Source: Bacillus sp. J37 (GTDB lineage: Bacteria; Bacillota; Bacilli; Bacillales; Bacillaceae). From it: a stretch of DNA of 55,675 nt. The notes beneath the pieces are model-generated. The model was not told where the DNA came from. It did not search any database and saw nothing but the letters and a program-made list of their open reading frames with translations. Location: NCBI RefSeq assembly GCF_000518865.1, contig NZ_JAEK01000032.1, positions 1-55,675 of the forward strand, read 5' to 3'. The position numbers and the translations under genes are program-made. Position 1 is the first letter of the stretch; every line of letters starts with the position of its first letter. Shown here in pieces: positions 43,661 through 52,281 of this stretch.

Positions 43661-45142
43661 ATGAACACACATTACGAAGATGATAGTCTAGCTCTTCATA
43701 CAGACCTTTATCAAATTAATATGGCTGAATCGTATTGGGAAGATTCCATCCATGATCGAAAGGCAGTATTTGAAGTGTTTTTTCGAAAACTGCCATTTGG
43801 AAATGGCTATGGAGTTTTTGCAGGGCTTGAAAGAATCATCCAATATCTTGAGAAATTTCAATTCTCAACTAGTGACATTGAGTATTTACGTGAAGAATTA
43901 GGTTATAAAGATGATTTTTTACATTACTTAAGTACCCTTCGATTTACTGGAAATGTTTATTCAGTACAAGAAGGGGAAATGGTATTTGGAAATGAACCTA
44001 TTATCCGAATTGAAGCCCCTTTAGCCGAAGCACAATTAGTGGAAACAGCCATTTTAAATATCGTCAATTATCAGACGCTCATTGCAACAAAAGCAGCTAG
44101 AATCAAGCAAGTCGTTGGTGATGATACGGTTATGGAATTCGGTACTCGCCGCGCACACGAATTAGATGCTGCTATTTGGGGAACCAGAGCAGCATATATT
44201 GGCGGATTCCATGCAACATCTAATGTAAGAGCAGGAAAGCTGTTTAATATCCCTGTTTCAGGTACACATGCTCATGCTTTTGTTCAAGCATACAAAGATG
44301 AATATGTCGCTTTTCATAAGTATGCACGCCGTCACAAAGAATGTGTGTTCCTTGTAGATACATATGATACATTAAAATCTGGTGTTCCGAATGCAATTAA
44401 AGTAGCAAAAGAATTAGGAGATAAGATTGAATTTAGAGGAATACGTCTAGATAGCGGAGATCTTGCTTACTTATCTAAGGAAGCGAGAAAAATGCTCGAC
44501 CAAGCAGGTTTCCATGATACAAAAATCATTGCTTCAAATGATCTGGATGAATCTACCATTATCAACCTAAAATCACAAGGTGCCAAAATTGACATTTGGG
44601 GTATTGGAACAAAACTGATCACTGCTTTTGATCAACCTGCACTCGGTGCTGTCTATAAGCTGGCTTCAATCGAAGATGAAAATGGTGAAATGATCGATAC
44701 GATCAAAATTAGTGGAAATCCTGAAAAAGTATCAACACCAGGCTTAAAAAAGATTTATCGGATCATTAATACGCTAAACCACAAATCTGAGGGTGACTAT
44801 ATTACTTTAGAGCATGAAGATCCTGAAAGTGAAGAGAAATTAAAGATGTTCCACCCTATTCATACGTTTGTAAGTAAATTCGTTACAAACTTTGAAGCCA
44901 AAGAATTACATCATCTTATTTTTGAGAACGGATCACTTGTATATGACTCCCCTACCCTACAGGATATGCAAAATTACACAAGGGCAAACTTAGAGTTATT
45001 ATGGGATGAATATAAGCGTGCCCTACATCCCGAGGAATACCCGGTTGACTTAAGTCAGGAATGCTGGGAAAACAAAATGAGAAACATTGAAGAAGTAAGA
45101 CAAAAAGTATCCGAAATGATCAAAAACAATAGGAAATTCTAA
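43661..45142 (+). CDS. pncB: Nicotinate phosphoribosyltransferase
   Basis: PncB makes nicotinate mononucleotide from nicotinate and PRPP with ATP. The 493-residue protein has [12 protein letters not shown] at the N-terminus, [25 protein letters not shown] (catalytic histidine region), [15 protein letters not shown] and [17 protein letters not shown]. It belongs to the longer Firmicutes type (YueK). TTGGAGGAATAAA precedes the start. It lies downstream of pncA and 25 bases before nadE, forming a complete salvage route from nicotinamide to NAD with only nicotinate-nucleotide adenylyltransferase elsewhere. Confidence 0.95.
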   Translation: MNTHYEDDSLALHTDLYQINMAESYWEDSIHDRKAVFEVFFRKLPFGNGYGVFAGLERIIQYLEKFQFSTSDIEYLREELGYKDDFLHYLSTLRFTGNVYSVQEGEMVFGNEPIIRIEAPLAEAQLVETAILNIVNYQTLIATKAARIKQVVGDDTVMEFGTRRAHELDAAIWGTRAAYIGGFHATSNVRAGKLFNIPVSGTHAHAFVQAYKDEYVAFHKYARRHKECVFLVDTYDTLKSGVPNAIKVAKELGDKIEFRGIRLDSGDLAYLSKEARKMLDQAGFHDTKIIASNDLDESTIINLKSQGAKIDIWGIGTKLITAFDQPALGAVYKLASIEDENGEMIDTIKISGNPEKVSTPGLKKIYRIINTLNHKSEGDYITLEHEDPESEEKLKMFHPIHTFVSKFVTNFEAKELHHLIFENGSLVYDSPTLQDMQNYTRANLELLWDEYKRALHPEEYPVDLSQECWENKMRNIEEVRQKVSEMIKNNRKF

Positions 45143-45167
45143 AATAACTTCAATTGGAGGCGTAAAA

Positions 45168-45989
45168 ATGAGTTTACAAAAAAGAATTATGAGTGAACTA
45201 CATGTAAAAGAAACGATAAATCCAAAGGAAGAAATCAAAGCACGTGTAACGTTTCTAAAAGAATACTTGAAATCAACTGGTGCTAAAGGCTTTGTTCTTG
45301 GCATTAGTGGCGGCCAGGACTCTACTTTGGCAGGTCGTTTGGCTCAAATTGCAGTTGAAGAATTACGCAGTGAAGGATATCAAGCAACTTTCACAGCTGT
45401 AAGACTTCCATACGGTGTTCAACAGGATGAAGATGATGCACAATTAGCCCTTTCTTTTATTAATCCAGATAAAAGTGTTGCTTTTGACATATCAAATAGT
45501 GTCGATGCATTTGCCAATGATTACGAAAAAACAATGGATGAACCGCTCTCAGACTTTAACAAAGGTAATGTAAAAGCACGAACAAGAATGATTACTCAAT
45601 ATGCGATTGGCGGACAGGAAGGCTTGTTAGTTATTGGTACAGACCATGCTGCAGAGGCGGTTACAGGATTTTTCACAAAATATGGTGACGGTGGTGCAGA
45701 CTTATTACCACTAACAGGCTTAACAAAGCGTCAAGGTAAACGTCTGCTTCGAGAATTAGATGCGCCTGAACGATTATATCTCAAAATACCAACTGCTGAT
45801 CTATTGGACAACACTCCCCTGCAAGCAGACGAAACAGAGCTTGGTATTACATATGACCAATTAGATGACTACTTGGAAGGGAAACAAGTCGATTCCGAAG
45901 TAGCTGAAAAAATCGAAAAACGCTACCTGATTTCACAACATAAGCGAGAAGTACCGGCCTCTATGTTTGATGGATGGTGGAAAAAATAA
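45168..45989 (+). CDS. nadE: NH3-dependent NAD+ synthetase
   Basis: NadE amidates deamido-NAD to NAD using ATP and ammonia. The 273 residues match the short ammonia-dependent enzyme with no glutaminase domain. The PP-loop [24 protein letters not shown] and [20 protein letters not shown] motifs are present. TTGGAGGCGTAAAA precedes the start. Last gene of the pncB-nadE unit, with a terminator 15 bases after the stop. Confidence 0.96.
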   Translation: MSLQKRIMSELHVKETINPKEEIKARVTFLKEYLKSTGAKGFVLGISGGQDSTLAGRLAQIAVEELRSEGYQATFTAVRLPYGVQQDEDDAQLALSFINPDKSVAFDISNSVDAFANDYEKTMDEPLSDFNKGNVKARTRMITQYAIGGQEGLLVIGTDHAAEAVTGFFTKYGDGGADLLPLTGLTKRQGKRLLRELDAPERLYLKIPTADLLDNTPLQADETELGITYDQLDDYLEGKQVDSEVAEKIEKRYLISQHKREVPASMFDGWWKK

Positions 45990-46003
45990 ATAAAAACAAT
46001 ACA

Positions 46004-46037
46004 AAAATACTCAAGATGCATTTTCTCTTGAGTATTT
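46004..46037 (+). terminator. Terminator after nadE
   Basis: AAATACTCAAG pairs with CTTGAGTATTT around a loop of about ten bases. Confidence 0.75.
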
Positions 46038-46142
46038 GCGTTTTAAAAGACAATGTTAGAATGTAAAACAAATAAATTGACGATGTTAAGAAAAGAGCCA
46101 ATAATGTTTATATGATCTAATCAAGTTACGTCAGGAGAGAAC

Positions 46143-46652
46143 ATGATGACAAACATTGAAGAAAAAACATGTAAAGAATCCCTTGTTATTAAAACCAGTA
46201 GAGTATTTCCATTAGATACAAATAACCATAATACATTGTTTGGCGGCAAATTAATGAGCTATATCGATGATGTTGCCTCGATTTCAGCAGCCATGCATTC
46301 AAGATGTGAGGTTGTAACAGCCTCGACAGATTCTGTTGATTTCTTAATTCCTATCCGCCAAAGTGACTCTGTTAGTTTAAAATCCTATGTCTCGTCAGTT
46401 GGCCGTTCATCTATGGAGGTTTTTGTTAAAGTCATTGCAGAAGATTTAAAAACAGGAGAACGAAAGCTTGCAGCTACCTCTTTCATAACTTTTGTGGCAC
46501 TAAATGACCAAGGCAAACCCCAGCAAGTTCCAAGAGTCATTCCGGAATCAGATGAAGAAATCATGCTTTTTAATACCGCAAAACAGCGCAGAAATGTCCG
46601 AAAAGAACGTCGTGAACATAGTGAAGCTTTCGCTAATGTTGTGACATTATAG
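46143..46652 (+). CDS. Acyl-CoA thioesterase, YkhA/YciA-type hot-dog
   Basis: The 169-residue protein has the single hot-dog thioesterase domain with NNHNTLFGGKLMSYIDDVAS (the catalytic Asn and Asp/Glu region) and AATSFITFVALND. It resembles B. subtilis YkhA, an acyl-CoA thioester hydrolase of unknown physiological substrate. TCAGGAGAGAAC precedes the start. Not related in sequence to the yneP-type thioesterase in this window. Monocistronic. Confidence 0.88.
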   Translation: MMTNIEEKTCKESLVIKTSRVFPLDTNNHNTLFGGKLMSYIDDVASISAAMHSRCEVVTASTDSVDFLIPIRQSDSVSLKSYVSSVGRSSMEVFVKVIAEDLKTGERKLAATSFITFVALNDQGKPQQVPRVIPESDEEIMLFNTAKQRRNVRKERREHSEAFANVVTL

Positions 46653-46667
46653 ATCTTACGTCAAAAA

Positions 46668-46700
46668 AAAGAATGCATCCAATTGTTGGATGCATTTTAA
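46668..46700. terminator. Bidirectional terminator between the thioesterase gene and katA
   Basis: AATGCATCC pairs with GGATGCATT around AATTGTT-type loop, with A and T tracts on its two sides. Confidence 0.8.
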
Positions 46701-46748
46701 CATGAGAATAATTGAGAATAGTTGAGAATTGAAAATTAGTTTAAATCA

Positions 46749-48203
46749 TTATTTTATTTCAGCTGGAACAGCTAAGCCTAAACCTTCAGCTACACGAGTT
46801 CCGTATTCTGGATCTGCTTTGTAGAAGTGACCGATTTGACGTAATTTAATTTCGTCTCGTTCAACTGGTTTCATTGCGCCAACAATGTTACTCACTAAGT
46901 GTGCACGTTGTTCTTCAGTCATAAGACGATACAAGTCACCAGCTTGAGTATAGTGATCATTATGATCATATGCTACACTTTCAGCTACTCCTGATACCGG
47001 ATAGGCCGCTTGTTTATTTTCTGGTGTTTCAGTTGGACCTCCAAAGCTGTTCGGCTCATAGTATACTGATTTTCCACCATTATCATCAAAGCGCATTTGA
47101 CCATCACGTTGGTAGTTTTTCACTTCATTTCTTGCACGGTTAATTGGAAGTGCCTGGTGGTTCGCACCTACGCGGTAACGATGTGCATCATGATATGCGA
47201 AAAGTCGTCCTTGAAGCATTTTATCTGGTGATACATCTATACCAGGAACTAATGTACCAGGTGAGAATGTTGCTTGCTCAACTTCCGCAAAGTAGTTTTC
47301 CGGGTTACGATCCAACACCATACGACCAACTTCAATTAATGGATAATCTTTTTGAGACCAAACTTTTGTTACATCGAATGGATCCCATTTATAAGTATTC
47401 GCATCTTCCAAAGGCATAATCTGCACATATAATTTCCATGCAGGGAAATCACCTTTTTCAATTGCATTAAATAAGTCTTCTGTATGATAATCTGGATTTT
47501 CACCAGCAATTTGTGCTGCCACTTCAGGAGATATGTTTTTAACTCCTTGTTCTGTTTTGAAGTGATATTTAATCCACACTCCATCACCTTCCGCATTTGT
47601 CCACTTAAATGTATGACTTCCAAATCCATGCATATGTCGTAATGTCGCTGGAATTCCACGATCAGACATTAAAATTGTTACTTGATGTAAAGACTCTGGA
47701 GACAATGACCAGAAATCCCATACGGCATTAGGGTTTTTTAAGTGTGTTTGTGGATCACGTTTTTGCGTATGAATGAAATCAGGGAATTTAATCGCATCAC
47801 GAATAAAGAATACCGGTGTATTGTTACCTACGATATCATAGTTTCCTTCTTCCGTATAAAACTTAACCGCAAATCCACGTGGGTCGCGAACTGTATCTGC
47901 TGAACCATTTTCACCTGCAACTGTTGAAAAACGAATAAATAATGGTGTACGTTTTCCTACTTCAGAGAAGAGATTTGCTTTCGTGTATTTTGTCACATCA
48001 TTTGTTACTTCAAAAAACCCGTGTGCTCCTGCACCTTTCGCATGAACCACACGCTCAGGAACACGTTCTCTGTTAAAATGTGCAAGCTTTTCTAAAAGGT
48101 GTACATCTTGCAATAATGTTGGGCCACGATTTCCTGCTGTAATTGAGTTCTGGTTGTCCCCTACTGGAGCACCCCAGCTTGTAGTTAGTCTGTTATTAGT
48201 CAT
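46749..48203 (-). CDS. katA: Vegetative catalase KatA
   Basis: This haem catalase destroys hydrogen peroxide. The 484-residue small-subunit enzyme shows the active-site [18 protein letters not shown] and [14 protein letters not shown] (catalytic histidine), [19 protein letters not shown] and the proximal-tyrosine motif [14 protein letters not shown]. Start [20 protein letters not shown] is typical of Bacillus KatA. The upstream region has a perfect PerR box followed by a sigma-A promoter, so peroxide induction through PerR is expected. Confidence 0.97.
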   Translation of the reverse strand: MTNNRLTTSWGAPVGDNQNSITAGNRGPTLLQDVHLLEKLAHFNRERVPERVVHAKGAGAHGFFEVTNDVTKYTKANLFSEVGKRTPLFIRFSTVAGENGSADTVRDPRGFAVKFYTEEGNYDIVGNNTPVFFIRDAIKFPDFIHTQKRDPQTHLKNPNAVWDFWSLSPESLHQVTILMSDRGIPATLRHMHGFGSHTFKWTNAEGDGVWIKYHFKTEQGVKNISPEVAAQIAGENPDYHTEDLFNAIEKGDFPAWKLYVQIMPLEDANTYKWDPFDVTKVWSQKDYPLIEVGRMVLDRNPENYFAEVEQATFSPGTLVPGIDVSPDKMLQGRLFAYHDAHRYRVGANHQALPINRARNEVKNYQRDGQMRFDDNGGKSVYYEPNSFGGPTETPENKQAAYPVSGVAESVAYDHNDHYTQAGDLYRLMTEEQRAHLVSNIVGAMKPVERDEIKLRQIGHFYKADPEYGTRVAEGLGLAVPAEIK

Positions 48204-48240
48204 TTAAGAATCACCTCATATTTTGTTTGGCTATGAATCA

Positions 48241-48268
48241 ATAATAACATGTCTCAATTAAAAATCAA
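48241..48268 (-). promoter_or_regulatory. Sigma-A promoter of katA
   Basis: On the minus strand TTGATT (48263-48268), a 16-base spacer and TATTAT (48241-48246). Confidence 0.6.
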
Positions 48269-48275
48269 TACTTTT

Positions 48276-48290
48276 TTATAATAATTATAA
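48276..48290. promoter_or_regulatory. PerR operator (Per box) of katA
   Basis: TTATAATAATTATAA is identical to the Per-box consensus TTATAATNATTATAA. It lies directly upstream of the katA -35 box. Confidence 0.9.
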
Positions 48291-48505
48291 TTTAATAGTT
48301 AAAATTATATTTAATCTATTATTAAAACACGTCTAAAACACTTAACTTCTCTATATTATTTAGATAAGAAAAGAATTATGACAACTAAATTCATTCATTA
48401 TATACTCAATTAATATTTATCAATTATCATTTACTTTTACAAAAATATCCATATACTTTAATGAAATGACCTACATTAATGTATACGAATAAACAGACGT
48501 TTTTG

Positions 48506-48528
48506 TTTACATAATAATGTTATGTAAA
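48506..48528. promoter_or_regulatory. Perfect inverted repeat upstream of the UPF0316 gene
   Basis: TTTACATAA and TTATGTAAA are perfect 9-bp arms around TAATG, inside wider ACGTTTT...AAAACGT symmetry. It looks like an operator; its regulator is unknown. Confidence 0.5.
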
Positions 48529-48695
48529 ACGTTTCTCTTTGGCAATTTTGGGTAAACAATTAAATAACATATTTCCCCTTCGTTACCAACATTTCAATTT
48601 TACATAAGACAATAGAATTTTTATAAACTATATATGAAAATCAACTAAATATGTTATGCTTTGCCTATATCTTTGCAGAAAGGAATTTGCGAACT

Positions 48696-49256
48696 ATGCT
48701 TTTACAGGCTCTACTTATTTTCGCCCTTCAACTAATTTATGTTCCTGTTCTTACTATTAGGACAATTCTACTTGTAAAAAGTCAAACAAAATCAGCTGCA
48801 GGTGTTGGATTATTAGAAGGAATCATTTATATTGTTAGTTTAATTTTTGTGTTTCAGGATTTATCAAACATCTACAATATCATTGCCTATGTGGTTGGTT
48901 TTAGTGTTGGTTTACTTCTAGGTGGAGCCTTAGAACGCAAACTGGCAATAGGTTTTATTACTTATCAGGCTAATATTCTCGCTAAAAATATGGATTTAGT
49001 TAATGCGTTACGTACTGCAGGATTCGGTGTAACAGTATTTGAAGGTGAAGGAATTAATACAGCAAGATTCCGTCTTGATATCGTTGCTAAACGTTCCCGT
49101 GAAAAAGAACTGCTTCAAATCATTGACCATTTTGAACCAAAAGCATTTTTATTGTCATATGAGCTTCGTTCATTTAAAGGCGGTTACCTGACAAAATCAA
49201 TGAAAAAGAGGGCCGTTTCGTTTTTTAAAAAGAAAAAAGCCGAGGAAAATAACTAA
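48696..49256 (+). CDS. UPF0316 (DUF5698/DUF2179) membrane protein, YebE-type
   Basis: The 186-residue protein has three hydrophobic segments (starting [59 protein letters not shown]) followed by a cytoplasmic DUF2179 alpha/beta domain ([40 protein letters not shown]). This is the UPF0316/YebE layout. DUF2179 domains are suspected ligand- or nucleotide-binding regulators, but no function is established. I start at ATG 48696 behind AAAGGA; the open frame from 48651 adds 15 codons without a signal. A terminator follows. Confidence 0.85.
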   Translation: MLLQALLIFALQLIYVPVLTIRTILLVKSQTKSAAGVGLLEGIIYIVSLIFVFQDLSNIYNIIAYVVGFSVGLLLGGALERKLAIGFITYQANILAKNMDLVNALRTAGFGVTVFEGEGINTARFRLDIVAKRSREKELLQIIDHFEPKAFLLSYELRSFKGGYLTKSMKKRAVSFFKKKKAEENN

Positions 49257-49287
49257 ATTAGTTAGAGTAAATAAATAAGCGAACATT

Positions 49288-49326
49288 AAAAGGAGTGATT
49301 ATCATTAGATAAATCACTCTTTTTAT
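49288..49326 (+). terminator. Terminator after the UPF0316 gene
   Basis: GAGTGATT pairs with AATCACTC around about eleven bases and is followed by TTTTTAT. Confidence 0.75.
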
Positions 49327-49371
49327 ATTTCATTAGATTTTTCTTACTGCAATTATCGGATTCAAACTGTA

Positions 49372-49398
49372 ACACTCCACGATAACCTACATACCAAT
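49372..49398 (+). promoter_or_regulatory. Possible sigma-K-type promoter of the coiled-coil gene
   Basis: AC (49372-49373), 16 bases, then CATACCAAT (49390-49398). The sigma-K pattern is AC-N16-CATANNNTA; the last two bases (AT) differ. Weaker than the two sigma-K-like sites nearby. Confidence 0.4.
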
Positions 49399-49446
49399 GT
49401 AAGGATGATTTATTCTAAAAAAGTTGATAAAGGAGCGCTCACCATC

Positions 49447-49830
49447 ATGTATTCATATCCTTTTGCTTATCAAAACGAGCCTGTATCGCAATTCCCTTAT
49501 GGAGGACATCAAATGTATTATCCAACTTATTATGATCAGTTTCAACCAATGGAACAACGTCAACCTAACCTTGAAAGAAGAGTATCAACTCTCGAACGAC
49601 AATCTGAACGTCAAACAAGAGAACTCACAAGGCAAAATGAAGAAATAAAACGTTTAAATGAAGAAAACCGCAGAATGAACCGTGAGATAAGCCGGCTAAA
49701 TGAGCAAGTTGTTCGAGTTAATAATCGTGTCGAACAACATACCCGCCGTCTTAACCGACTTAACCAAAGATTGCGTGCGGTAGAAACCAAGTTTAGCCTG
49801 CCTTTTTCTCCAGATGAAGGTGGATTCTAG
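49447..49830 (+). CDS. Coiled-coil protein with aromatic head, probable spore surface protein
   Basis: The 127-residue product has a Tyr/Pro/Gln-rich head (MYSYPFAYQNEPVSQFPYGG; MYYPTYYDQF) and then a continuous coiled coil from about residue 38 to 110 in which R, E and N recur in heptads (RLNEENRRMNREISRLNEQV). There is no signal peptide or cysteine. Heads of this sort are common in Bacillus coat proteins. The start is ATG 49447 behind AAAGGAGCGCTC; the open frame extends 14 codons earlier. It is convergent with the adjacent peptide gene. I do not recognise a named homologue. Confidence 0.7.
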   Translation: MYSYPFAYQNEPVSQFPYGGHQMYYPTYYDQFQPMEQRQPNLERRVSTLERQSERQTRELTRQNEEIKRLNEENRRMNREISRLNEQVVRVNNRVEQHTRRLNRLNQRLRAVETKFSLPFSPDEGGF

Positions 49831-49852
49831 AAAGTTTGGTATTAATTATCCT

Positions 49853-49878
49853 GATAGGGTGGATTTCACCCTATTTTT
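49853..49878 (+). terminator. Terminator after the coiled-coil gene
   Basis: ATAGGGTG pairs with CACCCTAT around a GATTT loop (49854-49874) and is followed by TTTTTATTTTT. Confidence 0.8.
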
Positions 49879-49941
49879 ATTTTTCATAAGTTAGTCAATA
49901 TTATAAAAAAGAAACTTTAAATAAATTAAAGTCTAATAAGG

Positions 49942-50082
49942 TTATTTAATTCTTTTAAAACAACAAGCACCTCTAGCTCCTCTGCTTTTAATAGTAACTT
50001 TTTTCGCAGTCTTTTTAATGCGATTTATGATTACGGGTGATTTATTATTACTCCCTCCATTATTACTACTGTAAGTACTCAA
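49942..50082 (-). CDS. Small basic peptide with Cys-Cys pair (46 aa)
   Basis: The gene begins at TTG (50080-50082) preceded by GGAGGG with a seven-base spacing. An in-frame ATG at 50097 would place that ribosome binding site inside the gene, so TTG is preferred. The 46-residue product has a Ser/Asn/Gly-rich head (STYSSNNGGSNNKSPV), a Lys/Arg-rich middle (NRIKKTAKKVTIKSRG) and ends GARGACCFKRIK. It has no membrane segment. A near-perfect sigma-K-type promoter lies 30 bases upstream. It follows the JAMM peptidase gene. I do not recognise it; a spore-surface or cross-linked peptide is the best guess. Confidence 0.65.
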   Translation of the reverse strand: MSTYSSNNGGSNNKSPVIINRIKKTAKKVTIKSRGARGACCFKRIK

Positions 50083-50111
50083 ATAATATCCCTCCATAAA
50101 ATAAATTTCTC

Positions 50112-50138
50112 TATATTATAAACAAGTGATAATCTTGT
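50112..50138 (-). promoter_or_regulatory. Sigma-K-like promoter of the small basic peptide
   Basis: Read on the minus strand: AC (50137-50138), exactly 16 bases, then TATAATATA (50112-50120), which matches CATANNNTA except for its first base. It lies in the gap just after the JAMM peptidase stop. Confidence 0.6.
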
Positions 50139-50146
50139 GGTTTGGA

Positions 50147-50554
50147 CTAATTGACAATTAATGTTGTTTCAAAAAAGCTTTTATTTACTATTTCATAACA
50201 TTTTATAACTGGCTTTTTTTTCTTTAATGAAATGATAATCATTTTCACATCATGATATGGATGATTAATTAAATCAAATTCAGATGGAATTGGAGATGTT
50301 TTGGGGTGTGAATGATAAATACCTAAAACATTCTCACCTTTATTGAAAATTTCATCAAATACATTTTGAACTTTTTCATTACTGACAAAATACCTGTTAA
50401 GTGACTTTGATTCATTTTTCAACTTCCATATAGAGCTGACTATATCATTTACTCCTGAGACAATTCCGCAGGCTTCGTACGGTTGTTCTGAACAACAGTG
50501 GTCTATTATCTTTTCATAATCATTTTGTTTCAAAGTTAACTTGTTGTTACTCAT
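50147..50554 (-). CDS. JAMM/MPN+ metallopeptidase (Mov34/PAD-1 type)
   Basis: The 135-residue protein is a stand-alone JAB1/MPN+ domain. It has the upstream glutamate (EACGIVSG, Glu27) and an exact zinc motif HxHx7SxxD in YHSHPKTSPIPSEFD (His81, His83, Ser91, Asp94), so it should be an active isopeptidase or peptidase. In eukaryotes the fold removes ubiquitin; bacterial members act on sulfur-carrier proteins, or as toxins or phage proteins. No ubiquitin-like partner is encoded nearby. Start ATG 50554 has CAAAGGAG upstream and overlaps the end of the coiled-coil gene by 8 bases, so the two are coupled. A natural target may be a neighbour. Confidence 0.88.
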   Translation of the reverse strand: MSNNKLTLKQNDYEKIIDHCCSEQPYEACGIVSGVNDIVSSIWKLKNESKSLNRYFVSNEKVQNVFDEIFNKGENVLGIYHSHPKTSPIPSEFDLINHPYHDVKMIIISLKKKKPVIKCYEIVNKSFFETTLIVN

Positions 50555-51434
50555 CAACTTTACTCCTTTGTATGGATGATATGGATTTTACGTCACCCTT
50601 TAACACTTTAGAGCTAAGTTCATTAATTGAAGGATCATTTGGAGTCTCAGAGAATATTTTTGGCTTTTCTTCATTTGTTTTGTTTCGAGTACTTATAAGC
50701 AACTCACTTTCTGCTTCTTTCAGATCTTTGTTCTTCCCTTTGTTTTGATCAATTAATTCAATTTTTTGTGGTTTCGGACTAGTAGGTGGTAAGAAACTAG
50801 CTTTTTGTGTTCTTTTAGATACACCTTGATAAAAGTTTGATATATCTTTTCCGAAGGGTACAGATAACTCAGGTAATATATTCTGGTAGGAAGTTGATGA
50901 TGATTTAATTATTTTTTGTAATTGCTGATAGCTTGTCGGTTGTATTTTATTCTTTGCTTGGGGTATTTGTTTCTGGGGTACAATATTTGATTTAAGAACT
51001 TCACCTTTTAGTTTGATTAGTTCATTCTTCAAATCCAGCAATTCTTTTTTTTCTTGTGTGATGGAGGATAATAACGTTTCCTCATTACGTATCAACGAAT
51101 CCATTTTTGCCATTAATTCATCCATGTTCAAACTATTCACTTTATCTGTTAAACCCTTAACTTTTTGCTTTACATTTTCTATAGATAAATTCATTGATTT
51201 AATTTCTTCCTTAAGCGCCGTTATCTGTTGAGATATATTCGTTATTTTAATAGTATGTTGGTCTCTGTTTCTTTCCATAACATCCTCTAATTCTAATATT
51301 TGCTTCATTAAATCGTAACACTCATTTTTCATAATTAGATAATCTTCAACAACATTACCAGATTTCATTGTTTCTAACGTTTGTTTATAAACAATGTACT
51401 TCTTCTTTAATCCCTCAATATCATCTTGTTTCAT
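50547..51434 (-). CDS. Long coiled-coil protein with disordered C-terminus
   Basis: The 295-residue protein has no signal peptide or membrane span. Residues about 25-150 form coiled coil (QTLETMKSGNV; QQITALKEEIKSMNLSIENV; LLDLKNELIKLKGEV). From about 150 on it is Pro/Ser/Lys-rich and probably disordered (VPQKQIPQAKNKIQPTS; SFLPPTSPKPQKI). GGAGATTGTTAGA precedes the ATG. Its stop overlaps the start of the JAMM peptidase. The architecture is like scaffold proteins of the spore coat or exosporium, but no homologue is recognised. It is divergent from the cysteine-rich protein gene. Confidence 0.7.
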   Translation of the reverse strand: MKQDDIEGLKKKYIVYKQTLETMKSGNVVEDYLIMKNECYDLMKQILELEDVMERNRDQHTIKITNISQQITALKEEIKSMNLSIENVKQKVKGLTDKVNSLNMDELMAKMDSLIRNEETLLSSITQEKKELLDLKNELIKLKGEVLKSNIVPQKQIPQAKNKIQPTSYQQLQKIIKSSSTSYQNILPELSVPFGKDISNFYQGVSKRTQKASFLPPTSPKPQKIELIDQNKGKNKDLKEAESELLISTRNKTNEEKPKIFSETPNDPSINELSSKVLKGDVKSISSIQRSKVDE

Positions 51435-51512
51435 TCTAACAATCTCCTTTCATTATTATCTAAAATGAATCTGGACAATTACACAATTTAACAATTAGAC
51501 AGATATATTAGA

Positions 51513-51539
51513 ACCATTTTTACTACTAAACATATGCTA
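51513..51539 (+). promoter_or_regulatory. Sigma-K promoter of the cysteine-rich protein gene
   Basis: AC (51513-51514), exactly 16 bases, then CATATGCTA (51531-51539), a perfect match to AC-N16-CATANNNTA. Transcription would start near 51546, after the in-frame ATG at 51534 and before the start at 51582. Confidence 0.75.
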
Positions 51540-51581
51540 CAAATGAATAGAAATTATCCTAATTCGGAGGTGTTTGCAAAT

Positions 51582-52217
51582 ATGCAAGCAAAAAACTTAA
51601 CAGGAGGCCAGGAGCTCCTTTGTATTAATACTGAGAAGGTATATGACTGGATTCTTAATGAAGCTTCGTTTGATTTAACGATCGCTGATGAAGATCTACC
51701 TGTAATCGGTGAAGATGGAATTACTTGTGATGATCTTACTGGTCCTGTCACATGTGAAGTAACTGCAGTAGGTACTGAAGTTCTAAATCGCGAAGATAGA
51801 GAATTTGTTATTGACGGAGCATTAGTTACTCTTCAGTTAGTAACTATTCGCAAAAACTTCACGGTTACTTTCTTCTTCCCAACGTTATTAGGTACTGGTG
51901 AAGCATCTTTTGATTTCTCTCGCTGTGAACAAGTCGTATTATGTGCACCAGAAGGAACTGCAGTTGAGGTAACTTATCCTGAATTAGATTGCTTTATCTG
52001 TACGTTCGAATGTGATGACCTTGCAGATACATTTGATGCAACTGTTACTGTACGTCTATGCCAAAGCATTCAGTCAACATTCCCTGTTACACTTGAAATT
52101 GTTGCTGATTTCTGTCAACCAAGAGATATTCTACCTACTCCTGCTTGCCCAACTCCAACATTACCACCACAATGTCCTGTACTATTCCCGGATAATGATG
52201 GTGCTGACGAGGATTAA
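51582..52217 (+). CDS. Cysteine-rich beta-strand protein, probable spore outer-layer protein
   Basis: The 211-residue product has about twelve cysteines scattered through a beta-rich sequence (ELLCINTEKVYDWILNE; GITCDDLTGPVTCEV; LDCFICTFECDD; RLCQSI) and ends with a Pro/Cys tail (PTPACPTPTLPPQCPVL) and an acidic finish (DNDGADED). No signal peptide. I start at ATG 51582 (MQAKNLTGG) because CGGAGGTG lies just upstream and the sigma-K promoter would begin transcription after the earlier ATG. The KVYDWI segment recalls surface proteins of spores in Bacillaceae, but I cannot place it in a named family. Self-assembly through disulfides is possible. Confidence 0.65.
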   Translation: MQAKNLTGGQELLCINTEKVYDWILNEASFDLTIADEDLPVIGEDGITCDDLTGPVTCEVTAVGTEVLNREDREFVIDGALVTLQLVTIRKNFTVTFFFPTLLGTGEASFDFSRCEQVVLCAPEGTAVEVTYPELDCFICTFECDDLADTFDATVTVRLCQSIQSTFPVTLEIVADFCQPRDILPTPACPTPTLPPQCPVLFPDNDGADED

Positions 52218-52227
52218 TTCTGCATAG

Positions 52228-52267
52228 AATTAGAGAGAGGAGACACTCCTCTCTCTAATTTTTTTTA
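52228..52267 (+). terminator. Strong terminator after the cysteine-rich gene
   Basis: AATTAGAGAGAGGAG pairs perfectly with CTCCTCTCTCTAATT around ACA and is followed by TTTTTT. Confidence 0.9.
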
Positions 52268-52281
52268 AGGAGTGTAAGTTT

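Larger units (their letters stand above)
48204..48695. other. katA / UPF0316 divergent intergenic region
   Basis: About 490 bases of very AT-rich DNA without a gene. It holds the katA promoter and PerR box (48241-48290) and a perfect dyad on the UPF0316 side (48506-48528). Confidence 0.6.

Noticed and set aside
49942-50082. The 46-residue peptide as a lanthipeptide or other modified-peptide precursor
   Set aside because: No modification enzyme (LanM, LanB, radical SAM, YcaO) lies nearby; a JAMM peptidase alone does not support this.
50147-50554. JAMM protein as part of a ubiquitin-like conjugation or antiphage system
   Set aside because: No E1, E2 or ubiquitin-like gene is adjacent, and the promoters and neighbours point to sporulation.
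51534-51581. Earlier ATG for the cysteine-rich protein
   Set aside because: The sigma-K promoter would start transcription near 51546, after this ATG, and the good ribosome binding site belongs to ATG 51582.
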